33,277 bases of DNA, taken from Roseinatronobacter alkalisoli. GTDB taxonomy: Bacteria > Pseudomonadota > Alphaproteobacteria > Rhodobacterales > Rhodobacteraceae. Of the stretch, positions 1-8,639 are shown in pieces. The DNA is taken from NCBI RefSeq assembly GCF_028745735.1, contig NZ_JAQZSM010000033.1, positions 1 to 33,277 of the forward strand, written 5' to 3'. A program made the position numbers and the translations under genes. The notes under the pieces were generated by a model. The model was not told where the DNA came from, searched no databases, and saw only the letters and a list, made by a program, of their open reading frames with translations. Numbering within the stretch: position 1 is the stretch's first letter; the number at the start of each line of letters is the position of its first letter.

Positions 1-327
1 ATCACGTGGCTGATTCCGATCTCGAGGCGCTGTCGGTGAGTGAGCTGCGCAGATTGCATGATGGACATCGCCAAGTCGATTTCCACCTATGAGCACCGGC
101 AAAAGGCAGAGGCCCGTGCCAAGGTGGAAGCATTCGCCAAGGAGCTGGGCTACTCTCTGGCCGAACTGGTCGGCCGTGATGCAAAACCCACACGCGCACC
201 AGCCGCGCCGAAATACCGCCACCCTGAGAACCCGGCGCTCACCTGGTCCGGCCGGGGGCGTAAACCGCAGTGGTTCGTGGCAGCATTGGAAGTGGGCAAA
301 ACTGCAGAGGACATGGCCATTAGCTGA
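1..327 (+). pseudogene. H-NS/HvrA-family nucleoid protein, frameshifted and cut by the window edge
   Basis: H-NS-family proteins bind curved AT-rich DNA and silence acquired genes. The C-terminal DNA-binding domain is clear: PENPALTWSGRGRKPQWF, followed by a short helix ending at the TGA at 325-327. The helical dimerisation segment (DIAKSISTYEHRQKAEAR) lies in the same frame from about position 64. The expected N-terminal start, DLEALSVSELRRLHD, is encoded at 18-62 but in another reading frame. Removing one G from the GG in gatggacatc at 60-69 joins the two frames into a normal H-NS N terminus. The gene is therefore frameshifted, either a real mutation or a base-calling error. A GTG at 40 or ATG at 61/64 could still give a product lacking the first helix. 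The true start may lie before the window. Family assignment is confident; functionality is doubtful. Confidence 0.8.
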
Positions 328-649
328 AAGCCATCGCAATCAGGCGCATTGTCACGTTTCACCGAAGCCGCCGCTCGCATGGCCTGTAGCGCGCCACGTT
401 TGACTTACTCAACGGCGGCAGGTCTCGCGCAGTGCGTTCAGCGCAAAACCGACGTAGAGGGCGGAGAGCCGACTGTGACCTCGCACCAGTGCACGCGCAG
501 CATTTGGGCAGAGCGGCCATTCGCTGTGCCCGCCTCTGCCGTCAGTGGTGCGTAAGAAACAGAGGATTCAAACTCACCCCCCCGATGGCCCAGGAAAGTC
601 ACCCGTCAGGCTTGTTCTGACCGTTCTACCTGATGCGCGTTTGTGATCA
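328..649. other. Intergenic stretch, no gene recognised
   Basis: About 320 bases between the H-NS-like gene and the transposase tail. Short open frames exist on both strands, but none resembles a protein family I know. It may contain decayed flanks of the IS4-type element. Confidence 0.5.
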
Positions 650-976
650 TCCGCGCGGTGTGCCCGAAGCAATGTGGTGTTCTTTGGCGTGCTTTGGACG
701 AGTATGATGGCACGTGCCAGTCCAGACGCAGATCCCGAAACGGCCCTGACCCCATCAGAGATCGCCATCCTCGACAGGCTCGTCGGAGATGGTGGCAATC
801 GAGGGGCGAGACCAGGCACGCTTCTGTTCTATCTCACAAAGCTCGCACGTCTCAGCGGTTGTCTCGCCAGAATGTCTGATCCGCCCCCAGGCAACACCGT
901 TATATTGAAGGGGCTGCGCCGCCTCGCAGATATCCAGCTCGGAGCAGAGATTGGACAAGGATCCACTTGTGGGTAA
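650..976 (+). pseudogene. IS4-family transposase, C-terminal remnant
   Basis: The frame ending at the TAA at 974-976 reads VLWTSMMARASPDADPE, then LTPSEIAILDRLVGD, YLTKLARLSGCLAR, DPPPGNTVILKGLRRL and DIQLG. This order (W-x-T-M-M, a spacer helix, then tyrosine/glycine-rich LARLGGYLAR, PPGN and a terminal RRL-DI-G segment) matches the C terminus of IS4-family DDE transposases as I know them. The catalytic DDE core and the N-terminal two thirds are absent. An in-frame stop lies at 644, so the fragment cannot be expressed as a transposase. It converges on the von Willebrand gene with about 20 bases between the two stops. No inverted repeats were found. Confidence 0.7.
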
Positions 977-996
977 TCGCAAGCCCGAAACCACCT

Positions 997-3306
997 TCAA
1001 CGCACGTCGATTGTCGCGCGGCTCAACGCTTCCTGCGTGTCAAAGTCGAGATAGCGGATCTCGTAGAAACCGGGATCTGCGGGCAGCGTGAACGTGACTT
1101 CGCTGCGTTCTTCCGCCGGTTCAGCCGCAATCCATGTGAACAGCGCCTGATCGGCACGCGCCAACGCTATGCGCTGATTGATACCGGTTTCGTTGCCGCT
1201 CCAGGTGATTGTGATCGTGGCACCGGGCGCAGCCGTTTGCGGCACTTCGAGCAGGACATCATCCCCAAGGGTGGCTGTCGCATCCAGAACCTCAAAGATG
1301 TGGCGACCCAGGGTGACCCGCCCTTCGTCCAGAACATACCGCGCTTCATACATGCCCGTCGTGGCGGGCGCTTCAAAGTCGCGCTGCAATTGTGACTGAC
1401 CGACACGCGCCCAATCGTCCAATTCTCCCTCGTCCTCCCCGAGCGGCACGATAGTCACGATGTCACGGTCGTTGACCTGATCACTCCAAGTGATCCGAAT
1501 TTGATCGCCAGCGCGCACAACGTCTGGCCCGGTTACCTCAATCGCGACCGATGTCACCTCGATGACGGCACTTGCGAGTGTTTGGCGGCCCTCGTCGAGG
1601 ACATAGCGCAGCTCATACATGCCGGGATCGGACGGTGCGCGCAGGTCGGTCTGCGTTGCGGAACTGCCAACGCGTGACCATGTGCCAAGCGCGCCTTCGT
1701 CCGCGCCCATCGGGACGATGGTGACGATGTCACGGTCGTTGATCGGCTCGGACCATTGCAGGGTGAAGCTTTCACCGGCACGGATCGTATCGGGGCCGGA
1801 GATTGAGGCTTCCGGCGTGGTTACCTCGATGGCGGCGCTGGCGAGTGTTTGGCGGCCTTCGTCGAGGACATAGCGCAGTTCATACATGCCGGGATCGGAC
1901 GGTGCGCGCAGGTCGGTCTGCGTTGCGGAACTGCCAACGCGTGACCATGTGCCAAGCGCGCCTTCGTCCGCGCCCATCGGGACGATGGTCACGATGTCAC
2001 GGTCGTTGATCGGGGCGGACCATTGCAGCGTGAAGCTTTCACCTGCGCGGATCGTATCGGGGCCGGAGATTGAGGCTTCCGGCGTGGTTACCTCGATGGC
2101 GGCGCTGGCGAGTGTTTGGCGGCCTTCGTCGAGGACATAGCGCAGTTCATACATGCCGGGATCGGACGGTGCGCGCAGGTCGGTCTGCGTTGCGGAACTG
2201 CCAACGCGTGACCATGTGCCAAGCGCGCCCTCATCGGCGCCCATCGGGACGATGGTCACGATGTCACGGTCGTTGATCGGGGCGGACCATTGCAGCGTGA
2301 AGCTTTCACCTGCGCGGATCGTATCGGGGCCGGAGATTGAGGCTTCCGGCGTGGTCACCTCGATGGCGGCGCTGGCGAGTGTTTGGCGGCCCTCATTGAG
2401 GACATAACGCAGCTCATACATTCCGGGATCGGACGGTGCGCGCAGATCAGTCTGCGTAGCGGAACCGCCGACCCGCGACCATGTGCCCAGCTCTCCCTCG
2501 TCCGCGCCCATTGGGACGATGGTGACGATGTCACGGTCGTTGATTGGCACGGACCATTGCAGGGTGAAGCTTTCACCCGCGCGGATCGTATCGGGGCCGG
2601 AGATTGAGGCTTCCGGCAGGTCTGGTTCGACAACCTCCTCTACCGGTGGCTCATCAATGATCACAGGCTCTGGTTCGGGCGATGAAACGGCATTCATGGC
2701 CTCGGCCAGTTCAACACCGGAGTTTGTCTGGAATAGCATTCCACCGGTATGTTCGGGCAGGCAGGAAAGCGTGTTGATATCGTCTTCGGTCATGCCAAAG
2801 CCAACCACATGGGCACGAATATCAATCCCTTGTGCTGCGAGATCAACGGCAAGCGCGCAGGGATCACCATCACAATTTTCGAGACCGTCTGTGATCAGGA
2901 TAAGGTCTGCGGATTCCGCCGTGGCTGGTATCATATCGCGCGCCATCGCCATGGATGCGGTTAGCGGTGTCATGCCTTGCGGATTAAGGCCTTGCAATCT
3001 TGCGGCGATCTCTGTGCCGTCATGCTGAGCAAGGGGCGTGATGGTTTCGATATCTGCGCAAGAGCCGCGCTGCCGGTGGCCATAGGCAATGACCGCGAGT
3101 GGAATCGTGGTATCGCGACTTTGGAAATAGCTGCTCATCACATCGCGGGCGACTTCGATACGGGTTAAATCACCTTCCAGCCGGTTCCACATTGACCCGG
3201 ACGCATCAAAGACCATGATCGCGACCCGTTCTGATACCGCATCCTGCGCCGCCAGCGGAGCACCCAGGAAGATGGCACTCAATGCGATTGTGGTCAGCTT
3301 AGTCAT
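997..3306 (-). CDS. Secreted von Willebrand factor A protein with tandem Ig-like repeats
   Basis: A 769-residue exported protein. Residues 1-21 form a signal peptide ending in APLAAQ. Residues 27 to about 205 are a VWA domain with an intact metal-ion site: DASGS at 34-38, Thr113 and Asp140 in LILITDGLE. An acidic proline linker (PEPEPVIIDEPPVEEV) leads to four nearly identical 89-residue units starting near residue 231, each with SGPDTIRAGESFTLQWS, NDRDIVTIVPMGADEG and DPGMYELRYVL. A diverged fifth unit (GPDVVRAGDQIRITWSD) and a distant sixth (to residue 769) follow. The units look like beta-sandwich adhesive or extracellular binding domains. The ATG at 3304-3306 has AAGGA eight bases upstream. 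No partner gene identifies its ligand. It probably acts in the periplasm or at the cell surface. Confidence 0.85.
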   Translation of the reverse strand: MTKLTTIALSAIFLGAPLAAQDAVSERVAIMVFDASGSMWNRLEGDLTRIEVARDVMSSYFQSRDTTIPLAVIAYGHRQRGSCADIETITPLAQHDGTEIAARLQGLNPQGMTPLTASMAMARDMIPATAESADLILITDGLENCDGDPCALAVDLAAQGIDIRAHVVGFGMTEDDINTLSCLPEHTGGMLFQTNSGVELAEAMNAVSSPEPEPVIIDEPPVEEVVEPDLPEASISGPDTIRAGESFTLQWSVPINDRDIVTIVPMGADEGELGTWSRVGGSATQTDLRAPSDPGMYELRYVLNEGRQTLASAAIEVTTPEASISGPDTIRAGESFTLQWSAPINDRDIVTIVPMGADEGALGTWSRVGSSATQTDLRAPSDPGMYELRYVLDEGRQTLASAAIEVTTPEASISGPDTIRAGESFTLQWSAPINDRDIVTIVPMGADEGALGTWSRVGSSATQTDLRAPSDPGMYELRYVLDEGRQTLASAAIEVTTPEASISGPDTIRAGESFTLQWSEPINDRDIVTIVPMGADEGALGTWSRVGSSATQTDLRAPSDPGMYELRYVLDEGRQTLASAVIEVTSVAIEVTGPDVVRAGDQIRITWSDQVNDRDIVTIVPLGEDEGELDDWARVGQSQLQRDFEAPATTGMYEARYVLDEGRVTLGRHIFEVLDATATLGDDVLLEVPQTAAPGATITITWSGNETGINQRIALARADQALFTWIAAEPAEERSEVTFTLPADPGFYEIRYLDFDTQEALSRATIDVR
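1549..2616 (-). repeat. Four tandem 267-bp coding repeats in the VWA protein
   Basis: Four consecutive 267-bp units (about 1549-1815, 1816-2082, 2083-2349 and 2350-2616) encode 89-residue Ig-like modules. They differ at only a few positions, for example VPINDRD, APINDRD or EPINDRD, and GELGTWS versus GALGTWS. Near-identity at the DNA level points to recent duplication or gene conversion. Copy number could vary between strains by slippage or recombination and could be mis-assembled from short reads. Confidence 0.93.
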
Positions 3307-3777
3307 CTTGTCATCCTTCTTGCCGGTTTGCCGCAGGTTGTCCTGTCAAACTTCATGAAGCAATGTTGCAGGGGCATGTTGAGCCTAGACATCTTTGACA
3401 GCAGGCCCTGAAAACCCATTTTACCGTAACCTGCTCAGTTGCGCCCTGACTGATCAGATCTGGTGTTACGCAATCAGATTAATCGACGACATCCAGCAGC
3501 GCCCCGTCCGTTTGAACGGGTCGTGCAGCTGTCGACCTGTGCTAGCGATCGAATCGATGATGTTATTTTATGACCTTTGCGCGCGGTTGGTGGTCAAGCG
3601 GGAAACTGTCACAGGTCATGTGATTGGCATCGGCCCTATCGCCATCCCGGATATCTGACATGACGGCCTACTCCTTCATCCTCTATTTGCCTGAGGATGA
3701 CGATGGCGCTTACATCGCCTGTGTATGGCGAAGATATGCTGCTCCAAGACGTGCCTGAAGCCGACGCAGAGGCCAGG
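3307..3777. other. Intergenic stretch, no supported gene
   Basis: About 470 bases upstream of the VWA gene. Open frames on the plus strand at 3395-3658 and from an ATG at 3660 (MTAYSFILYLPEDDDGAYIA, ending after about 32 codons) show no family resemblance that I recognise. The VWA promoter must lie here, but I cannot place it with confidence. Confidence 0.4.
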
Positions 3778-4539
3778 CTACTCAATCATCTCTGTGGCCA
3801 ACTGGGTTTGTAACAGTTCTTCTTCGACCAAGAGATAAATTTCTTCAGGCGGTGTATTCAGAGAATAAACCATCAAACCCGGATTCACCCCCATTTCAAT
3901 CAGATACTCAAGCGTTTGGCCTTGGCCGTATTGAATGCCCTCGACGGCAAGGAAAACGGGCATGTAGCCTGGCGTCTCATAGTAGTGTTGGTGTAGCCCA
4001 AGTGCAGCAGTGCGAGAAACGTGACGATTCTGTCCAGCCGCGAACATATAGGGGCAAGACGAAAGGCATATCATTCCAGGAAGCATAATCGTGTTGGCTT
4101 CGGCCTCTCTCAACCCCCTGCCGATTGACAAAGCTTCACTCACGACACCACCCGGACTGTTCAGCGCCACCGTTTCAGGCGGCGTGTTCATGCCTGCCAG
4201 GTAGTTCGTGAATCTCTCGCTGTCACCGGAATTGATCGGGCCGTTGAGCAACAAGACCCGCGTGTCGTCAGCGGCGTCCACCATACTGAATTCAAGTCGG
4301 GCCGGAAACTCACTGGGCAAGTCAATCGGGGGCCGGTCAGGTCTGTCAGTGAACTCTGGATGGGGTCGCGACGGATCGTATCTGCGCACCTGATCGCCGG
4401 GCGAGACAGGCCCGGATGGCAGCGGCGGCTGGCTGCCGACCCGAGGTATCCAACTGCGGTCAATGTCTGCAATCACAAGAAAAACCGCTAGCACCACTTG
4501 CGCCACAAGCGCCCATTTCAGGCCCCTGCCAATCGTCAT
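3778..4539 (-). CDS. Membrane-anchored ClpP/crotonase-fold periplasmic protein
   Basis: The start chosen is the ATG at 4537-4539, with AGGG about eight bases upstream. A TTG at 4569 or GTG at 4566, just after the upstream gene's GGAG-TAA, is a credible alternative. The 253-residue product has one N-terminal membrane segment (WALVAQVVLAVFLVIADI), then a proline-rich linker and a domain resembling SppA/ClpP-type hydrolases. This shows as VLLLNGPINSGDSERF, VALNSPGGVVSEALSIGRGL, a Ser-containing ICLSSCPYMFAAG and ALGLHQHYY. The order hydrophobic strand, SPGG, SSCP, LGxH is that of secreted COG3904-like proteins; whether it is an active serine hydrolase is unknown. It lies about 30 bases downstream of the four-helix membrane protein on the same strand, so the two are probably co-transcribed. 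Confidence 0.6.
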   Translation of the reverse strand: MTIGRGLKWALVAQVVLAVFLVIADIDRSWIPRVGSQPPLPSGPVSPGDQVRRYDPSRPHPEFTDRPDRPPIDLPSEFPARLEFSMVDAADDTRVLLLNGPINSGDSERFTNYLAGMNTPPETVALNSPGGVVSEALSIGRGLREAEANTIMLPGMICLSSCPYMFAAGQNRHVSRTAALGLHQHYYETPGYMPVFLAVEGIQYGQGQTLEYLIEMGVNPGLMVYSLNTPPEEIYLLVEEELLQTQLATEMIE

Positions 4540-4572
4540 ATGTGATACCCTAAACTTGTCTATCACCAAGCC

Positions 4573-5877
4573 TTACTCCGCCGCCTGCTGCTTCTCCGCC
4601 GCGACTTTTTCCAATGGGAGTGTGCGCCGCAAGATCTCGGCATCTGCCGCTCCCATAGATGCCTCCACGTCCTTCATTGCATTGATCGCAGCTTTGAGAT
4701 CGGCCAAGGTCAAAGTCTCTTCGATACTGATGCCATCTCGGCCATTACGTATCGCGGATTGCGTAATGGCCAAAACAAATACCAGAATACCGGGCAGCAA
4801 ATCGATTGCGATGGCACCGGCCCAAGACGGAACAAAGTTACCTGCATACTTGATGACAGCGTCAGCACTGGAGATGGGATTGTAAGCGGTTTCTTGCGGC
4901 GGATTGATCGCCAGAACCTCGTCCGCGGCGCGTCTCAAAGTTAGACTACGCTGATCAAGAGCATTCAAGACAGAGCCAATTGTCGATGACTGTGCCTCTC
5001 GCACAGCAGAGCTCCGACCATCGAGTTCGGGCAAAACGACCGATGCAGGCAGATCCCCGGCAGCGCGCGCGACAAGAGAAGCGACCGAATATTGGTTCAA
5101 ACTGGTGATAACACCTGCCAAGCGCACGCTTTCTTCGGAGAAAGCGACAGACCGTTGCCTCACGGGACCTGGAGCGACTGTGAGCGCGCGCATCCGACCC
5201 AAAATGGCGTTGCCTTCCGCAAACGCTGTCTCGATGAGGGGCTGTTGTGCAGAGATTTGTCCCTCTAGATTGCGCAGCTCTTCGGTTTTTTGAATAAGGA
5301 CGCGAAAAACCGCTCCTTCGCCTGCAGTCCCAGATAACTCGCCAGACCGCTCCTGAGCGGCCAATGCCTCGAATGTTTCGCGAGCGCGCTGTACTTCTCG
5401 ACCCAATGCTTGACCCGAAAGCGCTATTTCATGAGACTGCTCAAGTGCAGCTTGATAGTCGCGCACAGTATTTTCCAAGTGTTGCTCAACAGCAGCTGCA
5501 CCCGCCAGCGCGGCCGCGTTGAGCCAACTTGACATAGCAATGATTGCCAACGACCCAACAAATGTGGAAATAGAAAGCCCGATAAAGCCCGCCGCGCTAC
5601 GCATCGAGGGTAAGAGCCGCAGCATATAGCTCCAGAACACAAATATGCCGACCGAGACGGCAATGGAGTAAGCAACTGCTGCGAAAAATGACATCGCCCC
5701 GGTATCCTCAAGCAGAGAGGAAACACCAAGATACGTGTAGATACCCGATGCAATGGCAAGAACACCAAGTGCCGCCGGTGTGAATGTGTCAAGCCAAACG
5801 AGGTGTCCTTCCAGTTCTTTGGCTGTGCGGAGGCCTTTGGCTTCATTTGCTGTAAGTTTTTGTGCTTTTTCGGTCAC
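4573..5877 (-). CDS. Multi-pass membrane protein with long helical domain, function unknown
   Basis: A 434-residue protein from a GTG at 5875-5877, preceded by GAGAGG about seven bases upstream. The N terminus is hydrophilic. Three hydrophobic segments follow: near residues 34-56 (AALGVLAIASGIYTYLGV), 63-88 (FFAAVAYSIAVSVGIFVFW) and 95-125. A roughly 200-residue alpha-helical, Glu/Gln-rich region (likely coiled coil) comes next, then a fourth membrane segment (WAGAIAIDLLPGILVFVLAI) and a short cytoplasmic tail rich in charged residues. I do not recognise a named family. The architecture resembles a transmembrane scaffold or sensor. It is the upstream partner of the ClpP-fold gene. Confidence 0.7.
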   Translation of the reverse strand: MTEKAQKLTANEAKGLRTAKELEGHLVWLDTFTPAALGVLAIASGIYTYLGVSSLLEDTGAMSFFAAVAYSIAVSVGIFVFWSYMLRLLPSMRSAAGFIGLSISTFVGSLAIIAMSSWLNAAALAGAAAVEQHLENTVRDYQAALEQSHEIALSGQALGREVQRARETFEALAAQERSGELSGTAGEGAVFRVLIQKTEELRNLEGQISAQQPLIETAFAEGNAILGRMRALTVAPGPVRQRSVAFSEESVRLAGVITSLNQYSVASLVARAAGDLPASVVLPELDGRSSAVREAQSSTIGSVLNALDQRSLTLRRAADEVLAINPPQETAYNPISSADAVIKYAGNFVPSWAGAIAIDLLPGILVFVLAITQSAIRNGRDGISIEETLTLADLKAAINAMKDVEASMGAADAEILRRTLPLEKVAAEKQQAAE

Positions 5878-6130
5878 CCCTGGCCTCTCAAGACATTTCG
5901 ATGGGAAATTTCCCTATAGCAGACCAAACATGCCACACGACGACGAAATGCAGAAGCTACAATACACAATCAGGTGCTTGGCTGGGCACCTTCTGTGCTA
6001 GATTCTCGCCTTTTGTTTGCGCGTCTGCGTATCGCGGTGATCTGTTTAGCCGATCCTAAATGCTTTGGCTCTCCAGTCTGCGGCTCTTGGCGATAAATGA
6101 TACGGTTGTCCTTGAAAGAAGAGGTTCTGA

Positions 6131-6559
6131 ATGGGTAAACCGATAATTCTCGCAGCTCTGACCCTGTTTGCAGGGCAGCTTGGCAGCGCGATGGCGGATA
6201 ATCCCGACATCGGGCGCATGTTATACGCTGATCATTGCGCGGCTTGTCACGGGGTGGACCTGGAAGGGGCGCCAGACTGGCAGCGCGCCGGTCCGGATGG
6301 GCTGTTTCCTGCGCCACCGCATGACGAGACCGGGCATACATGGCATCACGGCGACGGGATGCTGTTCGAGTATGTCCAGCGCGGGGGACAGGCCATACTG
6401 GATGATCTCGGGGTCAGTTTCATCTCTGGCATGCCCGGTTTTGGCGATATCCTGAGCGCGGAGGAAATCGAAGCTATCCTTGCGTTCATCCGCTCGACCT
6501 GGCCCGAGCGAATTCAGGAAATTCAGGCCACGCGCACTGCGGAAGAGGGAGAAGACTGA
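6131..6559 (+). CDS. Periplasmic monohaem cytochrome c
   Basis: A 142-residue exported class I cytochrome c. The signal peptide is MGKPIILAALTLFAGQLGSAMA. The covalent haem site CAACH lies near residues 36-40, and a likely axial methionine sits in SGMPGFGD before the terminal helix (AEEIEAILAFIRSTWPE). It is an electron carrier in the periplasm; its redox partners are not in the window. The sequence between haem and Met is His-rich (HDETGHTWHHGDG), a feature of short c-type cytochromes found next to copper or oxidase genes. AGAGG lies upstream of the ATG at 6131. Confidence 0.85.
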   Translation: MGKPIILAALTLFAGQLGSAMADNPDIGRMLYADHCAACHGVDLEGAPDWQRAGPDGLFPAPPHDETGHTWHHGDGMLFEYVQRGGQAILDDLGVSFISGMPGFGDILSAEEIEAILAFIRSTWPERIQEIQATRTAEEGED

Positions 6560-6759
6560 ACAGAACCCACCGGCAAGGGTACCCAAAACCCGGCGAAACG
6601 CCTGCGCCATTGCCAGAAGTGTCTGTCAAACGGGAGCCAGATCGACCCTCGGCATCGGATGAAATACCTGAGCCACCCAAGGAAACTCGGCCGTTCAGAC
6701 CTGCGAAAATCCCACAAACGCCAGATGCCCCCCCGACGGAGCTACCCGAAGAGGTCTGA
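6559..6759 (+). other. Proline/glutamate-rich open frame after cytochrome c, possibly frameshifted tail
   Basis: Immediately after the cytochrome stop, another frame runs to the TGA at 6757-6759 and reads as a strongly biased Pro/Glu/Arg peptide (KPGETPAPLPEVSVKREP, then IPEPPKETRPF and PDAPPTELPEEV). There is no obvious start codon or ribosome site. The composition looks protein-coding rather than random. It may be a lost C-terminal extension of the cytochrome separated by a frameshift, or a remnant of another gene. I cannot name a family. Confidence 0.3.
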
Positions 6760-6928
6760 ATAGTCCTGCATACGCGAAGAGACTGCTTGGCCAAACACCT
6801 GCCCAGAAAGCCCAACAGCACCAGCCTGCGAGCTGGTTTGAATTTCGCATATGGCCGCGCTACCGGCGATCGATCATTTCCGGGCGCTGCGCTGCGGCAT
6901 TTGTCTGCTGATAGCACGCACATAGTCA

Positions 6929-7345
6929 TCAGAAGCCGTCCCAAACGCCCGGGGTTGTGGCGAGTTCCAGAAGGTTCCCGTCAGGATCACGAAAATACAG
7001 GCTATGACCTCCGTTTTTCCAGTCGGATGTCCCCTCAATGGAGATGTCATGCGCGGCCAAGTGTGCGCGCCATGGCTCTATTTCATCTTGCGTCACGGCA
7101 AAGGCTATGTGCAATTGCCCTGATCCGTCATGCGGCGGAATCACCCCGCCGGGCGTCTCTACGGCTTCAGTCGTGGCGCCGCGAACAAACAGCAAGAGAA
7201 CGCTGCGGCCATTGATATTGTAAGCGCACATCCTGTCATCTGCGTGCAGAACCGGCAGGCCCATGATATCGTCATAGAACGCGGTCGCACGGTCAAGGTC
7301 ATGGACATAAAGCGCTGTCTCGAGGATAGAATGTATCTTGGGCAT
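6929..7345 (-). CDS. VOC (glyoxalase/bleomycin resistance) superfamily protein
   Basis: A 138-residue single-copy vicinal-oxygen-chelate fold protein. The N-terminal module begins ILETALYVHDLDRATAFYDD, with MGLPVL after it. The metal-ligand candidates are His (in GQLHIAFAV) and Glu (in FRDPDGNLLELA), at the usual places. Such proteins bind a divalent metal and act as dioxygenases, lyases or fosfomycin/bleomycin-resistance proteins; the substrate cannot be told here. The ATG at 7343-7345 has GAGG about eight bases upstream. It is monocistronic. Confidence 0.85.
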   Translation of the reverse strand: MPKIHSILETALYVHDLDRATAFYDDIMGLPVLHADDRMCAYNINGRSVLLLFVRGATTEAVETPGGVIPPHDGSGQLHIAFAVTQDEIEPWRAHLAAHDISIEGTSDWKNGGHSLYFRDPDGNLLELATTPGVWDGF

Positions 7346-7559
7346 GACTGGACCTCATTTTTTGGGGGTTGCAAATAAATGTGTACTTGCTGTGCAGGCA
7401 ATCATCACTGTCCCGGCATGTTTCATCGGAGCGTACTGAAGATGCACATTCCCTGTCGCAGTACATTCAAGTCTATCATCGTTCCCCATGCATTGACCAA
7501 GGTTAAAGACAGATGACATCATCCGCGCTAATGACGTGGGCAACCCAAAAGGGCGAAGC

Positions 7560-8025
7560 GCGGCCAGCCCACCTTTCGCAACTGTTTCCGTCCCATACCA
7601 ACAGCGCAGACGTTAGCAGGATGGTGATGACGCTAGAAAACTCCAGACTGCCCACGATAGCAGTGGAAAGCTGAACGCAGAACCGCCCCGAAAAACAGAC
7701 CCCGCCCAAAGAAATCCACGGTCACCACCCCCAACTCCAGCGGCGTCAATCCGACCATGGTGGTCACGACGGTCAGCTGCGCCGGACGGAACCGCTCTTC
7801 ACCGACCCGAAAGACTGCCTCTGCCGGCGACGGACCCTTCGCGCGGGTTCCATTAAGGCGTCAATCAGCATGATGCTGTTGTTCACCACAATCCCCGCCA
7901 GCGCAACAATACTAGTCCCGCTCATTACCACGGAGAAGGCCTCCCGCCGGAGGACCAACGCCAGCAGCACACCCGCCAGCGAAAAAATGATCGCGGACTG
8001 CACCAGAATGCCTTGAAGAAATCTG
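7560..8025 (-). pseudogene. RND (AcrB-type) efflux transporter remnant, frameshifted
   Basis: Three frames on the minus strand together spell the last part of an AcrB/MexB-like inner-membrane pump. About 8025-7850 gives NRFLQGILVQSAIIFSLAG and SIVALAGIVVNNSIMLID. About 7845-7680 gives AEAVFRVGEERFRPAQLTVV, TTMVGLTPLELG and DFFGRGLFFGAV. About 7673-7600 gives QLSTAIVGSLEFSSVITILL. The order is correct but at least two frameshifts separate the pieces, and everything upstream has been replaced by a transposase fragment at about 8025. No function is expected. Confidence 0.8.
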
Positions 8026-8352
8026 TTGCGCTGTGTCAACGGCGACTACACCGGCGCGGCAGCCCTGTTGGGCAGCTTGGAAAATGCGCAATGGCTGCTG
8101 GCCGACCGGCGCTATGAGGCCGACTGGTTCAGAGATGCGTTGAAAGACAAGGAGATAAAGCCTTGTGTCCCGGGGCGAAAGACTAGGGGAAAGGCCGTCA
8201 AATACTACTTGGGCCGCTACAAATGCCGCAACAGGGTCGAGATCATGTTCACTCGGCTGAAGGACTGGCGAAGGATTGCGACCCAATATGATCGAAGCTC
8301 GAAGGTCTTCCTCTCGGCCATAGCACTCACCATCGTGATGTTCTGGCTATGA
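8026..8352 (+). pseudogene. IS5-family transposase, C-terminal fragment
   Basis: The 108-codon frame reads GDYTGAAALLGSLENAQWLL, then ADRRYEADWFRDALKDK, PCVPGRKTRGKAVKYY, the RNRVEIMFTRLKDWRRIATQ catalytic-Glu region and a terminal IALTIVMFWL. This is the C-terminal half of an IS5-family DDE transposase, with the Y-R-D-K-like signature and the last acidic residue. The N-terminal half and left inverted repeat are missing. The fragment abuts the RND remnant on one side and an IS6 fragment on the other. Confidence 0.8.
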
Positions 8353-8369
8353 AACAAGAACGAGGCCTG

Positions 8370-8634
8370 ACCCAGAGGGGGAGTACTTGACCACCAACGG
8401 TTCAAGGTAGCATGATCGACATCGACCTCACGCTCCTGCATAATATCTTCGAGATCAGGATAAGAAACCGGGTAGCGCACATAGAAAAACACCGCGAACA
8501 GGATCACCGATTTCGGATAATGTGCGCCTTTGAAATCAACCATTGTGCCGTCCAAGCATCGCTGCGAGCTGATCTCCTGACGCGATGCATCCGCCGCAGC
8601 GCCATCAGAAAACCAAAAATCTTTGCAACAGAAC
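8370..8634 (-). mobile_element. IS6-family element, left end with transposase N-terminus (truncated)
   Basis: At 8614-8634 the minus strand reads GGTTCTGTTGCAAAG, the typical IS6/IS26-family terminal repeat. Inside it, a transposase starts around 8543-8555 (VDFKGAHYPKSVILFAVFFY, YPDLEDIMQEREVDVDHATL, NRW). At about 8395 one G is missing from the expected TGGGTGGTC, so the continuation VVKYSP lies in another frame. The element stops near 8370 against the IS5 fragment. Confidence 0.75.
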
Positions 8635-8639
8635 CAAGG

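Noticed and set aside
3395-3658. 87-codon plus-strand frame upstream of the VWA gene
   Set aside because: No ribosome site or similarity I recognise; composition unlike the neighbouring genes.
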